DNA from: Mesorhizobium sp. M2D.F.Ca.ET.226.01.1.1
GTDB lineage: Bacteria > Pseudomonadota > Alphaproteobacteria > Rhizobiales > Rhizobiaceae
NCBI RefSeq assembly: GCF_004022705.2
Contig: NZ_RZOY02000013.1
Location: 111,831 to 175,830 of the forward strand
Direction of reading: 5' to 3'
Length of the DNA: 64,000 nucleotides
Shown: piece after piece, positions 53,021-61,441 of the stretch
How the letters are laid out: every line of letters starts with the position of its first letter
Position numbering within the stretch: position 1 is the stretch's first letter
Translations under genes and position numbers: made by a program
Notes under the pieces: model-generated
The model's input: only the letters and a program-made list of their open reading frames with translations
Told to the model about the DNA's origin: nothing
The model's database searches: none

Positions 53021-53452
53021 CAATATATAGTCAAAATAGTCGTCCGGCTCGGCGAGGTCGGTCTCCTTGGCCTTCACCCGCCCCTGGATCGAAATGCCGG
53101 CTTCATGAACTGTCTCCGCGCTTCCCGAAACAAGCCTGTGCCACCAGTAGAGGTCGTGGCCCTCGGCGATCAGCCGGTAGGCGCAGGTTTTTGGCAGCCA
53201 GGTGATGGTGCGCACATTCTGCGGCGTCAGCCCGACGCAATCGGGCACGCGCGCAAGCCTGTTCTCATAGTCCGAGCAGCGGCATTTGTCGGCATCGAAC
53301 AGCCGGCAGCCGACGCTCGTCCAGTATATCTCGCCCGTATCCTCGTCCTCGAGCTTCGACAGGCAGCATTTGCCGCAGCCGTCGCAAAGCGATTCCCACT
53401 CGGCCGGGGTCATCGTCTCAAGCGTCTTGGTTTTCCAGAATGGCGCGTTCAT
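53006..53452 (-). CDS. YcgN family (UPF0260) cysteine-cluster protein
   Basis: 148 residues, the usual size. ATG 53452 is used because the family begins at NAPFWKTKTLETM; an upstream in-frame start adds only 12 unsupported residues. The Cys cluster CDGCGKCCLSK with later CRLF, CRCSDY and CVGLT residues fits a zinc or iron-sulfur binding site of the CxxCxxCC family. The biochemical role is unknown; E. coli YcgN is a soluble cytoplasmic protein. The C-terminal DDEP codons and stop are made from the hairpin repeat at 52819-53020. Confidence 0.85.
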   Translation of the reverse strand: MNAPFWKTKTLETMTPAEWESLCDGCGKCCLSKLEDEDTGEIYWTSVGCRLFDADKCRCSDYENRLARVPDCVGLTPQNVRTITWLPKTCAYRLIAEGHDLYWWHRLVSGSAETVHEAGISIQGRVKAKETDLAEPDDYFDYILDDEP

Positions 53453-53651
53453 GCGGCTGGATTTGGATCCCGATGGGCCTCCGGTCAAGCGCTACTGCCA
53501 CTGTGACCCGGTATCAACATTAGAAAAACACGAAATTGCCTTCAAAAGGCCGGCCGAACATCCTTGGCTGGCGCCCAATGCCTTGTAACGGAACCAATTG
53601 CGGTTGATGAAAGTTTGGGCAGGGATGGGACCCCACTAGGAGAAAATTGAT

Positions 53652-55985
53652 ATGAAACGCCAACCACGGATTCTGGCGGGCACGGCAATCGGCCTGCTTA
53701 TGGCATCCGCGCCGTTGGGCGCGTACCCGCTGCAGGGGGGTGTCGCTTCCGGCAACCTGCACAGCGCACCGCTCGTCCTGGCCCAGGCCGCCTGTGCCGA
53801 AGGCCAGTCGGCCGAGGAATGCGCCCAACAAGGTGGCGGCCAGAAGGGGGAAGCCGAACAGCCGCGCAAAAAGAAGCGCGAACAGCAGCAGCAAGGCGAA
53901 TCGGCGCCGGCAGCCGAGCAGGCGGCACCCGCCGAGACCGAGCAACAGCCGCGCAAGAAGCGGCACGAGCAGCAGCAGAGCGAGACGGCACCGGCCGAGC
54001 AGGTTGCTCCCGACCAACAGCAGCAGCCGCGCAAGAAGAAGCTCAACCAGCAGCAGCAGAGCGAGACGGCGCCGGCCGAGCAGGTCGCCCCGGACCAGCA
54101 GCAGCAACCGCGCAAAAAGAAGCTCAACCAGCAGCAGCAGAGCGAGACGGTGCCGGCCGAGCAGGTCGCCCCGGACCAGCAGCAGCAACCGCGAAAGAAG
54201 AAGCTCAATCAGCAACAGCAGAGCGAGACGGCGCCGGCCGAGCAGGTTGCCCCGGACCAGCAGCAGCAACCGCGAAAGAAGAAGTTCAATCAGCAGCAGC
54301 AGAGCGAGACGGCGCCGGCCGAGCAGGTCGCCCCGGACCAGCAGCAGCAACTGCGCAAGAAGAAGCTCAATCAGCAGCAGCAAGGCGAGACGGCGCCAGC
54401 CGAGCAGGCCACCCCCGAGCAGCAGCAGCAACTGCCTAAGAAGAAGCTCAATCAGCAGCAGGAAGCCGCGCCGGCGGAACAGCCGTCAGAGCAGCCTGCA
54501 AATGACAACCAACCTGGGAAGAAACGCAAGCAGGCCCAGCAACCTGCCGAGCAAGGCCAGACCCCTGCCGAGCAGGCGCCCGCAGATCAGGGCTCTCGCA
54601 AGCTCAAGCCGTTGCCGGTTCCCGGAACCGAGCAGGCACCGGCTCAGGAGGAACAGCCTTCGAACCAGAACAAGAAGCAAGCCAAGAAGCCGCTGACGGA
54701 GCAGCCCGCGACGGGGCAGCAGCAGCCTGCCACGGGCGAACAGCCTGCCAACAACAACCAGCCGGCCAACAATAACCAGCCCGAGAATGGCGGCAATGCG
54801 GCGCAGGGCGCGGCGCCCGCCAACCCGAACGAGGCCCCTGTCCTGGACAGCCAGAAGGACGCCATGCGCAGACACAAGGGCCGTCAGCCAGCCGGCCAGA
54901 ATGAGAATGGCCAAGCAGGCGTCGAGCAAGGCGGCAACCAGGCCGGGCAGCAAGCCGAAAAGCAGGCACCTGTCAATCAGGGGCCGCCGCCCACCGACGA
55001 CAAAACGGCGCAGCAGGCGATCAAGCCTGAAAAGATCGTTCCTGCCACCGAAGAAAAAGGCAAGCGCGTCGACCTCACGCCCCAGGAGGTTGTCCGCGAG
55101 CGCCAACGGCCGCAGGGCGCGGACGTGGTGAAGCAGCTCGGCGACCGTGTGATCCTCCAATTCAACAACCAGACCTTCGTCGAAAGCAACGAAGCGCCTC
55201 GCATCAGCCGCGGCGCCAGGGACGTCTACTACGAGGATCTGTCGGGCGGCCGCACTCGCGAAATCGTGGAGCGCGACAACGGCGTCAGGATCATCACCAT
55301 CCGCAACCGTAATGGCGACGTCATCCGGCGATCGCGCATTACACCGGATGGCCGCGAATATGTGCTGACCTACGTCGACGAGCGCTACTATAACGATGTC
55401 GACGAGTGGCGCGATCCCGGCGACGAGCTGCCGCCGATGCGCCTCGACATCCCGCAGCGGGACTACATCCTGAACTCTGAGGATGTCGAAAGCGACGACG
55501 ACTACTACACCTTCCTCGAGCGGCCGCCGGTGGAAAGGGTGCAGCGTCTCTACTCGATTGACGAAGTGAAGCGGTCGGCCCGCGTGCGCGACATCGCCCG
55601 GCGTATCGATCTCGACACGCTGAACTTCGACTTCGGCTCGGCTACGATCTCGGACGCCGAAGTGCAAAAGCTAGAAGGCGTCGCCAACGCCATGGAAAAG
55701 CTTTTGAAGAAGAACCCGGCGGAAACCTTCCTGATCGAAGGCCACACCGACGCCGTCGGCACGCCGGAGGCAAATCTTGCCCTCTCGGATCGCCGTGCCG
55801 AAGCCGTTGCCGAGGCACTGACCAATGCCTTTGGCATCCCGGCCGAGAACCTCACCACGCAGGGCTATGGCGAGCAATATCTCAAGGTGAACACGCCCGG
55901 TCCGAACCGTGAGAACCGGCGTGTCGCCATCCGCCGCATCACCTCGCTTGTGGCGCCGGTGGCGAGCAATAGCGATCAGCAATGA
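53652..55985 (+). CDS. OmpA-family outer-membrane protein with Gln/Lys-rich repeat region
   Basis: 777 residues; ATG 53652 has AGGAG 9 nt upstream. Signal peptide residues 1-24 or longer. Residues about 75-275 are a low-complexity region with a 27-residue repeat (PRKKKLNQQQQ, SETAPAEQVAPD), followed to about residue 455 by Gln/Asn/Pro-rich disordered sequence. Residues 460-650 are a conserved beta-rich part with RISRGARDVYYED and DVIRRSRITPDGR. Residues about 655-770 are an OmpA peptidoglycan-binding domain (LNFDFGSATI, GHTDAVGT, SDRRAEAVAEAL, RENRRVAI). The repeat length suggests a periplasm-spanning tether between outer membrane and wall. The length of the charged linker is unusual. Confidence 0.85.
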   Translation: MKRQPRILAGTAIGLLMASAPLGAYPLQGGVASGNLHSAPLVLAQAACAEGQSAEECAQQGGGQKGEAEQPRKKKREQQQQGESAPAAEQAAPAETEQQPRKKRHEQQQSETAPAEQVAPDQQQQPRKKKLNQQQQSETAPAEQVAPDQQQQPRKKKLNQQQQSETVPAEQVAPDQQQQPRKKKLNQQQQSETAPAEQVAPDQQQQPRKKKFNQQQQSETAPAEQVAPDQQQQLRKKKLNQQQQGETAPAEQATPEQQQQLPKKKLNQQQEAAPAEQPSEQPANDNQPGKKRKQAQQPAEQGQTPAEQAPADQGSRKLKPLPVPGTEQAPAQEEQPSNQNKKQAKKPLTEQPATGQQQPATGEQPANNNQPANNNQPENGGNAAQGAAPANPNEAPVLDSQKDAMRRHKGRQPAGQNENGQAGVEQGGNQAGQQAEKQAPVNQGPPPTDDKTAQQAIKPEKIVPATEEKGKRVDLTPQEVVRERQRPQGADVVKQLGDRVILQFNNQTFVESNEAPRISRGARDVYYEDLSGGRTREIVERDNGVRIITIRNRNGDVIRRSRITPDGREYVLTYVDERYYNDVDEWRDPGDELPPMRLDIPQRDYILNSEDVESDDDYYTFLERPPVERVQRLYSIDEVKRSARVRDIARRIDLDTLNFDFGSATISDAEVQKLEGVANAMEKLLKKNPAETFLIEGHTDAVGTPEANLALSDRRAEAVAEALTNAFGIPAENLTTQGYGEQYLKVNTPGPNRENRRVAIRRITSLVAPVASNSDQQ
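53997..54482 (+). repeat. Six exact-period 81-bp coding repeats in the OmpA gene
   Basis: The GAGCAGG motif recurs at 53997, 54078, 54159, 54240, 54321 and 54402, always 81 bp apart. Units are almost identical in DNA, indicating recent expansion. Each encodes 27 residues rich in Gln, Lys and Pro. Confidence 0.9.
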
Positions 55986-56036
55986 TCGTTTGATTTCAAT
56001 ATCCTGATCGGACTTTTGGAATCAGCGCTTGAGATG

Positions 56037-56070
56037 AAGGCCCGTCCGCGTCGGACGGGCCTTCTCCTTT
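56037..56070 (+). terminator. Intrinsic terminator of the OmpA-family gene
   Basis: 12-bp stem AAGGCCCGTCCG/CGGACGGGCCTT with a 3-nt loop, followed by a T/C-rich tail, 51 bp after the stop codon. Confidence 0.85.
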
Positions 56071-56145
56071 CCTGGCTCAAGAAGATTTGTCCTGTCGATT
56101 CGAGCTAACTCATTGAATTGCCGCATTGCGACACCCAAATTCGAT

Positions 56146-56224
56146 GCAGGGCGTTCCCTGCCCTGTCCCGACTCCAGCGGGACATGACTGAGCCCCGCCG
56201 GTCCCCCTCTCCGGCGGGGTTTTT
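56146..56224 (+). ncRNA. Candidate three-hairpin small RNA
   Basis: Three consecutive hairpins with no coding frame: GCAGGG/CCCTGC with loop CGTT (56146-56161), GTCCCG/CGGGAC with loop ACTCCAG (56165-56183), and a terminator stem CCCCGCCGG/CCGGCGGGG (56193-56219) with a pyrimidine-rich loop and five T. Loops with CTCC-type sequence can pair with ribosome-binding sites, as in rhizobial trans-acting sRNAs. It could also be a leader of the next gene. The 5' end is unknown. Confidence 0.45.
56193..56224 (+). terminator. Intrinsic terminator upstream of the YqhA-family gene
   Basis: 9-bp perfect GC stem with a 9-nt loop and a T5 tail, 64 bp before the next start codon. It ends the candidate small RNA, since the previous gene already has its own terminator at 56037. 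Confidence 0.85.
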
Positions 56225-56287
56225 GCCTTGAAAACCGGCCCCGTCTGGCCGAAATACCCTTTTACCGCAACTTGACCGGAACCCTTC

Positions 56288-56806
56288 ATGAAGCGTCTCG
56301 AACTCGCCATCGAATCCGTCATCCTCGCCTCGCGCTGGCTGCTGGTCGCCTTCTATCTCGGGCTCGGCGTGGCGCTCGCGACATATGCCCTGTCCTTCGG
56401 CAAGAAACTTTTTGAGTTTGTGATCAGCGCCTTCACGCTCGGCGACACTGACACGATTCTGAAGATGCTCGGCCTGATCGATGCCGCGCTGGTCGCCTCG
56501 CTGGTGGTGATGGTGATCATCTCGGGCTACGAGAATTTCGTCAGCCGCTTCGACGAGCAGGACGGCGAGGTCCATTGGCTGGGAACGATTGATGTCGGCT
56601 CGCTGAAGGTCAAGGTCGCCTCGACCATCGTCGCGATCTCGTCGATCCACCTGCTGCAGGTCTTCCTCAACCATGCTTCCTACACGACGGAGCAGCTGAT
56701 GTGGCTGACCATCATGCATCTGGCCTTCGTGCTTTCGGCGCTGATGCTGGCCTATATCGACCGCGTCATGGCGCTGGCCAAGGGCAAGAAGGCCGCGGCG
56801 GAGTAA
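56288..56806 (+). CDS. YqhA family (UPF0114) inner-membrane protein
   Basis: 172 residues, the usual size. Four membrane segments are visible: about 12-32 (VILASRWLLVAFYLGLGVAL), 60-82 (IDAALVASLVVMVIISGY), 105-125 (ASTIVAISSIHLLQVFL) and 138-155 (IMHLAFVLSALMLAYID). Conserved family stretches are ENFVSRFD and VKVASTIVAISSIHLL. The function of this family is unknown. It is convergent with the SDR gene that ends 15 bp later. No ribosome site of good quality is visible (GGAACCCTTC). Confidence 0.85.
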   Translation: MKRLELAIESVILASRWLLVAFYLGLGVALATYALSFGKKLFEFVISAFTLGDTDTILKMLGLIDAALVASLVVMVIISGYENFVSRFDEQDGEVHWLGTIDVGSLKVKVASTIVAISSIHLLQVFLNHASYTTEQLMWLTIMHLAFVLSALMLAYIDRVMALAKGKKAAAE

Positions 56807-56821
56807 GATCGGCCGCGACCT

Positions 56822-57688
56822 TCAGTAAATTCTTCTGACCTTCGTCTGCGAGTTCGCAAACACCTCGTCGGGGACGAAGAAGTCGCCAGCGAGTTGATCG
56901 GCCGCGCCCGGCGCGTAGACCGAAAAGTCCGTCACACCTTCGGCGCGCAGCACCTCCTCATCGATGTAGAAATTACCGGTCGCCTCGCGTGACGGGCGCA
57001 TGAAGATCGCATACGCCGCGTCGGCCACGATGTCGGGTGAGCGGCTCATCGCCGCCACTGTCGCGCCGCCGAGAAGGTTGCGCACGGCGGCGGTATCGAT
57101 GGTCGAGATCGGCCACAATGAATTCACCGCGATGCCGTCCTTGGCGAACTCCGCGCTCATGCCAAGCGTGCACATCGACATGCCGAACTTCGCCATCGTG
57201 TAGGCGACATGATTCTTGAACCACTTGGCCTTCATGTCGAGCGGCGGCGCCAGATTGAGGATATGCGGGTTCTTCGCCGACTTCAGGTGCGGGATGCACG
57301 TCTTGGAGGCCAGGAAGGTGCCGCGCGTGTTGATCTGATGCATTAGATCGTAGCGCTTCATGTCGGTCTCCAGCGTGCCGGTGAGCTGGATGGCGCTGGC
57401 ATTGTTGACGCAGATGTCGATGCCGCCGAAGCGCTCCACCGTCTTGGCCACCGCGTCGGCGACCTGCGCTTCGTCGCGGATGTCGCAAAGCACCGGCAGC
57501 GCCTTGCCGCCGGCCTGCTCGATCTCTTGCGCCGCCGTGTAGATCGTGCCCGGCAGTTTCGGATGTGGCTCGGCCGTCTTCGCGGCGATCGTCACATTGG
57601 CGCCGTCGCGCGCCGCCCTGAGCGCGATCGCCAGCCCGATGCCGCGCGATCCGCCCGAGATGAACAGCGTCTTTCCGTTGAGCGGCAT
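56822..57688 (-). CDS. Short-chain dehydrogenase/reductase (HSDL2/citronellol dehydrogenase-like)
   Basis: 288 residues from ATG 57688, with GGAGGA upstream. SDR motifs: TLFISGGSRGIGLAIAL (TGxxxGxG cofactor motif), CVNNASAI for NNAG, Tyr and Lys in AYTMAKFGM. KTAEPHPKLPGTIYTAA is a stretch typical of the HSDL2/AtuB-like subgroup, which oxidises hydroxy groups of lipids or terpenoids. It uses NAD(P). Active-site Ser seems replaced in LNLAPPLDMK, as in several members. It lies downstream of the LuxR-type gene in the same direction with a 96-bp gap, so it may be separately transcribed. Confidence 0.82.
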   Translation of the reverse strand: MPLNGKTLFISGGSRGIGLAIALRAARDGANVTIAAKTAEPHPKLPGTIYTAAQEIEQAGGKALPVLCDIRDEAQVADAVAKTVERFGGIDICVNNASAIQLTGTLETDMKRYDLMHQINTRGTFLASKTCIPHLKSAKNPHILNLAPPLDMKAKWFKNHVAYTMAKFGMSMCTLGMSAEFAKDGIAVNSLWPISTIDTAAVRNLLGGATVAAMSRSPDIVADAAYAIFMRPSREATGNFYIDEEVLRAEGVTDFSVYAPGAADQLAGDFFVPDEVFANSQTKVRRIY

Positions 57689-57784
57689 CTTTGCTTCCTC
57701 CCTCTGCATATGGGAGGCAAATTGCGCGGCAGACGGCTGTGGCGCAAGGGCCAAGGCGGATTACGCAGCGTCGCGCCGGAAGGG

Positions 57785-58426
57785 CTAGACCAGCACCAGT
57801 CCCTGCCGCATCGCAATCGCGATCGCATCGGTGCGGTTGGCGGCGCCGAGCTTGATCAGGATGGCGGCGACATGGAACTTCGCCGTGTGTACGGAAATGT
57901 TGAGCCGCCTGGCGATCACCTTGTTCGGCGCGCCTTCCGCCAGCAGCGCCAGCACTTCCGCCTCGCGCGGCGACAAGGCTGGGCGAGCCTGATTGTCGTC
58001 CGGTACATCCTCGTCGGCGAGGGCGTCATGGAAATCGGCATGCGCGACCTCCGGCGATCCTAACCTGCTTATGTGATAGCCGGAGGCGGCCAACCGCGCC
58101 GCGGCGGCGATCAACAGGCTATCCGCCGACTGCGGCAGCACGGCAACCACGTTGCCGGAAAGCCGCTCGTGGCCGCTGCGACGGGAAAGCAGCACGACCG
58201 GCATCGTCAAGCCGACGGCCCGGCTTTCCAAAGCCGTGTCGTCGGTCACCGCGACGTCCGCCGCCTGACCGGTGCTCCCGGCCAGTGTCGGCAGCAGATC
58301 GTCGCTGGCGGCGAGCGCATCGGCAAGCTGCTCGGCGCGCTGGGCATCACCGAGCGCCACCAGAACCGTCAGCCGGTGGGCTGACGGTTCCGTTCTTGCG
58401 ATCACTTGTGCTGCGCTGCTTGCCAT
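57785..58426 (-). CDS. LuxR-type response-regulator-like protein
   Basis: 213 residues. The C-terminal LuxR helix-turn-helix is clear: LSPREAEVLALLAEGAPNKVI, then NISVHTAKFHVAAILIKLG. The N-terminal 130 residues have the size of a receiver domain, but the usual acidic pocket and phospho-Asp context are hard to find (AADVAVTDDT is the best candidate), so it may be a pseudo-receiver. The start lies 8 bp after the stop of the HtrA-like pseudoprotease gene in the same direction; GAGAGG provides the ribosome site. The two are therefore an operon, which suggests a regulator linked to stress sensing. Confidence 0.82.
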   Translation of the reverse strand: MASSAAQVIARTEPSAHRLTVLVALGDAQRAEQLADALAASDDLLPTLAGSTGQAADVAVTDDTALESRAVGLTMPVVLLSRRSGHERLSGNVVAVLPQSADSLLIAAAARLAASGYHISRLGSPEVAHADFHDALADEDVPDDNQARPALSPREAEVLALLAEGAPNKVIARRLNISVHTAKFHVAAILIKLGAANRTDAIAIAMRQGLVLV

Positions 58427-58434
58427 CAGCCCTC

Positions 58435-59310
58435 TCAGCTCAGCGGCTTTTCGCCGATGGTGATAGACACGTCGCGCTCGGCGCCGCTGCTAGAAACACC
58501 GAGCGTCACGGTCGTGCCGGCACTGTCCGGACCGAGCTTGCGGATCAGCTCGCGCGGGCCGTGCACCGCCTCCCCATTCCAGGCGACGACGATGTCACCG
58601 ACATGCAGGCCGGCGGCCTTGGCCGGGCCGTTGTCGTCGAGGCTCATCACCATGGCGCCCTTCGTGTCGCCATTGCGGATCGGATGCAGCCCGGCGCCAA
58701 GGTAGCCACGCGCCACATGACCCTTTTCGCGCAGCGTCGCCACCGCCCGCTCGATCGTCTCATAGGGCATCACCAGGGCTCGCCGGCGCGGCCCAAACAA
58801 GAGCATGCCGATCAGGCCGCCCTTGGCGTCGAGCACCGGCCCACCCTCGAAGCGACCGCCGGTGTTGATGGCGAGGTTGATGCGCCGGTCGATGGTGCCG
58901 CCGCGCATGGAGCGCCAAGCCGGACCGACCTCGCCGACCGAGCCGAACACCGCAAGCGCGGCGCCCTCGGTGCTGCCGACGGCGATCGCCAGATTGCCGG
59001 GCCGCACAGTGCCAGCCTGAGTGAGTTGCGGCAAACCGGCAGCGCCGGAAGCCGGCTTCAGCAGGGCAACGCCCGTCGATGGATCGCGGCCGACGAGTTC
59101 CGCCTTGGCGGTTTCGCCGGAGGCCAGCGTCAATTCGATTTCCTCGCCGGTTTCGACCGCTTCCTCGGCGGTGACAAAGTAGCCGTCGCGCCAATGGAAG
59201 GCGCTCGCGGTGCGGTGATGGTGCGTGACGAAACTCGCCAGCGCCGGAGCAGCGGTGGCCGCGACATCGGCGATCGCGTCGGAAAAGGCACTGAGATTGA
59301 AGTCGCTCAT
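58435..59310 (-). CDS. HtrA/DegP-like pseudoprotease with PDZ domain
   Basis: 291 residues from ATG 59310, with AGGAGA 7 nt upstream. It has a trypsin-like double barrel (1-190) and a PDZ domain (about 200-285, GYLGAGLHP, AGLHVGDIVVAWNG). All three catalytic positions are lost compared with the divergent protease at 59479: TNFHVV corresponds to VTAEEAV, DTDIALV to STGVALL, and GNSGGP to RFEGGP. The fold is therefore kept without activity, suggesting a binding or regulatory role, perhaps partner or decoy of the active enzyme. No signal peptide is visible. It is cotranscribed with a LuxR-type gene. Confidence 0.82.
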   Translation of the reverse strand: MSDFNLSAFSDAIADVAATAAPALASFVTHHHRTASAFHWRDGYFVTAEEAVETGEEIELTLASGETAKAELVGRDPSTGVALLKPASGAAGLPQLTQAGTVRPGNLAIAVGSTEGAALAVFGSVGEVGPAWRSMRGGTIDRRINLAINTGGRFEGGPVLDAKGGLIGMLLFGPRRRALVMPYETIERAVATLREKGHVARGYLGAGLHPIRNGDTKGAMVMSLDDNGPAKAAGLHVGDIVVAWNGEAVHGPRELIRKLGPDSAGTTVTLGVSSSGAERDVSITIGEKPLS

Positions 59311-59478
59311 AAGACTGTCTCCTGGGTTCGGTGACCCAGATATCGCTCCATAGTGCCGTCGCGGGTACTCGCCTGACGGCTAGTCGGCAGCCGGACTGGC
59401 CATTTGGTCAGGTCGCGGCACATGCGGCCGCTCCGCACATATAGTCATCATTCCGCAAGATCACATGGGAACACACCG

Positions 59479-60423
59479 ATGGCTTTCGCAGCCGAAAAAC
59501 TTCCATCCGATGACACCTTGCTCGACGCCTACTCGGCATCCGTCGCCGACGCTGTCGACCGCATCGGTCCGGCCGTCTGCCGCATCGAGCGCATCGGCGC
59601 CGGCGGCCATGGCTCCGGCTTCGTCATCGCGCAGGATGGGCTCATTGTCACCAACTTCCATGTCGTCGGTGACGCGCGCGCCGTGCGCGTGACGATGCCG
59701 GACGGCGCCGCGCGCGAAGGCCACGTGCTTGGGCGCGATCCGGATACCGACATAGCGCTGGTCCGGGCCGACGGCAATTTTGCCGACGTCGCGCCGCTCG
59801 GCGATTCCAAGCGCCTGCGCCGCGGCCAGATCGCGATCGCCATCGGCAATCCGCTTGGCTTCGAATGGACCGTGACCGCCGGCGTCGTCTCCGCGCTCGG
59901 CCGCTCGATGCGCGCCTCGACCGGCCGGCTGATCGACGACGTCATCCAGACCGATGCAGCGCTCAATCCCGGCAATTCCGGCGGGCCGCTGGTGTCGTCG
60001 GCCGGCGAGGTGATCGGCGTCAACACCGCCATGATCCACGGCGCTCAAGGAATCGCCTTCGCGGTCGCTTCCAACACCGCCAATTTCGTCATCTCCGAGA
60101 TCATCCGCTTCGGCCGCGTGCGCCGGGCCTTCATCGGCGTCTCCGCCGACACGACCAACCTGCCGCGCCGCGCCGCACTCCTGTCGCAGGTGACCACGAA
60201 CACGGCGGTGCGCCTGCGCAGCGTCGAGAAGAACGGACCCGCCGCCAAGGCCGGTCTGAAGGAAGGGGACATCATCGCGGCAATAGACGGACGGCCGGTC
60301 ACCGGCGTCGACGATCTGGTGCGCATCCTCGACGCCGAGCGCATCGGCCGCGAAACGCTCTGCACCGTCGTGCGCCGCACCGGCGTCAGCCAGGTGGCGG
60401 TGGTGCCGGTGGCTCGGAGTTGA
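59479..60423 (+). CDS. HtrA/DegP-type serine protease
   Basis: 314 residues from ATG 59479; the upstream in-frame starts add poorly conserved residues. The catalytic triad is intact: His in VTNFHVV, Asp in DTDIALVRAD, Ser in NPGNSGGPLVSS. A PDZ domain covers about residues 215-310 (VEKNGPAAKAGLKEGDIIAAIDG). There is no signal peptide, so it may work in the cytoplasm, unlike DegP. It shares a 168-bp divergent promoter region with the pseudoprotease gene, and the two protein folds align, so they are a duplicated pair. Confidence 0.86.
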   Translation: MAFAAEKLPSDDTLLDAYSASVADAVDRIGPAVCRIERIGAGGHGSGFVIAQDGLIVTNFHVVGDARAVRVTMPDGAAREGHVLGRDPDTDIALVRADGNFADVAPLGDSKRLRRGQIAIAIGNPLGFEWTVTAGVVSALGRSMRASTGRLIDDVIQTDAALNPGNSGGPLVSSAGEVIGVNTAMIHGAQGIAFAVASNTANFVISEIIRFGRVRRAFIGVSADTTNLPRRAALLSQVTTNTAVRLRSVEKNGPAAKAGLKEGDIIAAIDGRPVTGVDDLVRILDAERIGRETLCTVVRRTGVSQVAVVPVARS

Positions 60424-60426
60424 TCC

Positions 60427-61338
60427 CTATGCGGGTCTGACGACCCGCTCGAGCAGCGACACCAGCAACAGTGCCAACTCGCCGGTCGGATCGAGTTCCG
60501 GGTCAAAGATCGTCATATCCATGCCGATGCATCGCCGGTCTTCCGCCAATGGCGACAGGATCGCCACGAGATTGTCGAGATCGATGCCGGGACTGCCGGG
60601 CGAATCCACGGCCGGCATCACCGTCTGGTCGAGCACATCGACATCGAGATGCAGCCAATAGGGGCAATCGGCGCGCGCCAGGGCTGCCCATGTGTGGTCC
60701 AGCACTCCCGCCGAGCCCATTTCCCGGACCGCGAAGACGTCGATGCGTGTGATCGCGGTCGCGTTGATATCGGCCCAAGCAAAGTCGGGATCGCGGCTGT
60801 TGCGCTCGCCGATCTGCACCACCGCTTCGTCCGCGACCAGCGGACCGGCAATGCCCGGCCATTCGGTGAGCAGCGGCTCACCCCGCCCGGTGGCAAGAGC
60901 CAGATCCATGCCGGCGGCCGAGCCGAGTGTAGCGTTGGCATCGTAGTTGCCGGGATGGCGGAAATCGCTGTGGCCGTCGACATGCACCAGCGCGACGGGA
61001 CCCGATCGCCGCGCGGCCGCCAACGCGCCGAGCAGCACCGAGCAATCACCGCCGATGACCAGCGGCCACTCGCCGCGCACGAGCGCATCGGCGACTGCAT
61101 CTGCCAATTCGAGGTTGAAGCGGCGAATCGCATGGCCGTTGCGCAGCCGGGTGCCGGGCTCCGGTGAGGCGCTGTAGGCCGGCCGCTCCAGATCGATCAC
61201 AGCGGCAGGCGCCACGGTTTCGACGAGACCGGCCTTGGTCAAAGCCTCCGGTGCCCGCCAGGTACCGGGAACGTGGCCAGGCCGCAAAGGCCGCAACCCG
61301 AGATTGGAGGGCGCACGAAAAAGGCATGTGTCCCGCAT
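60427..61338 (-). CDS. Arginase/agmatinase/formiminoglutamase family hydrolase
   Basis: 303 residues, the normal length, from ATG 61338. Manganese-binding motifs are complete: GGDCSV, VDGHSDF (DxHxD) and LDVDVLDQ (DxD), plus SPGSPGIDLDNL. It hydrolyses a guanidino compound such as arginine to urea and an amine or amino acid. The exact substrate cannot be read from the motifs; ASRHGHxD-type agmatinase signatures are not obvious. It is convergent with the HtrA protease gene, 3 bp apart, and follows the VOC gene in the same direction at about 100 bp. Confidence 0.84.
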   Translation of the reverse strand: MRDTCLFRAPSNLGLRPLRPGHVPGTWRAPEALTKAGLVETVAPAAVIDLERPAYSASPEPGTRLRNGHAIRRFNLELADAVADALVRGEWPLVIGGDCSVLLGALAAARRSGPVALVHVDGHSDFRHPGNYDANATLGSAAGMDLALATGRGEPLLTEWPGIAGPLVADEAVVQIGERNSRDPDFAWADINATAITRIDVFAVREMGSAGVLDHTWAALARADCPYWLHLDVDVLDQTVMPAVDSPGSPGIDLDNLVAILSPLAEDRRCIGMDMTIFDPELDPTGELALLLVSLLERVVRPA

Positions 61339-61441
61339 GCGGCAGAATCCGGTTTCAACACTCTTGCCAGCATAGATCGCCACGAAGGTTTCCGGCCATA
61401 TAGTCGGAGCCGAATGCCGACATATGCCGCGAGCGCGAAGC

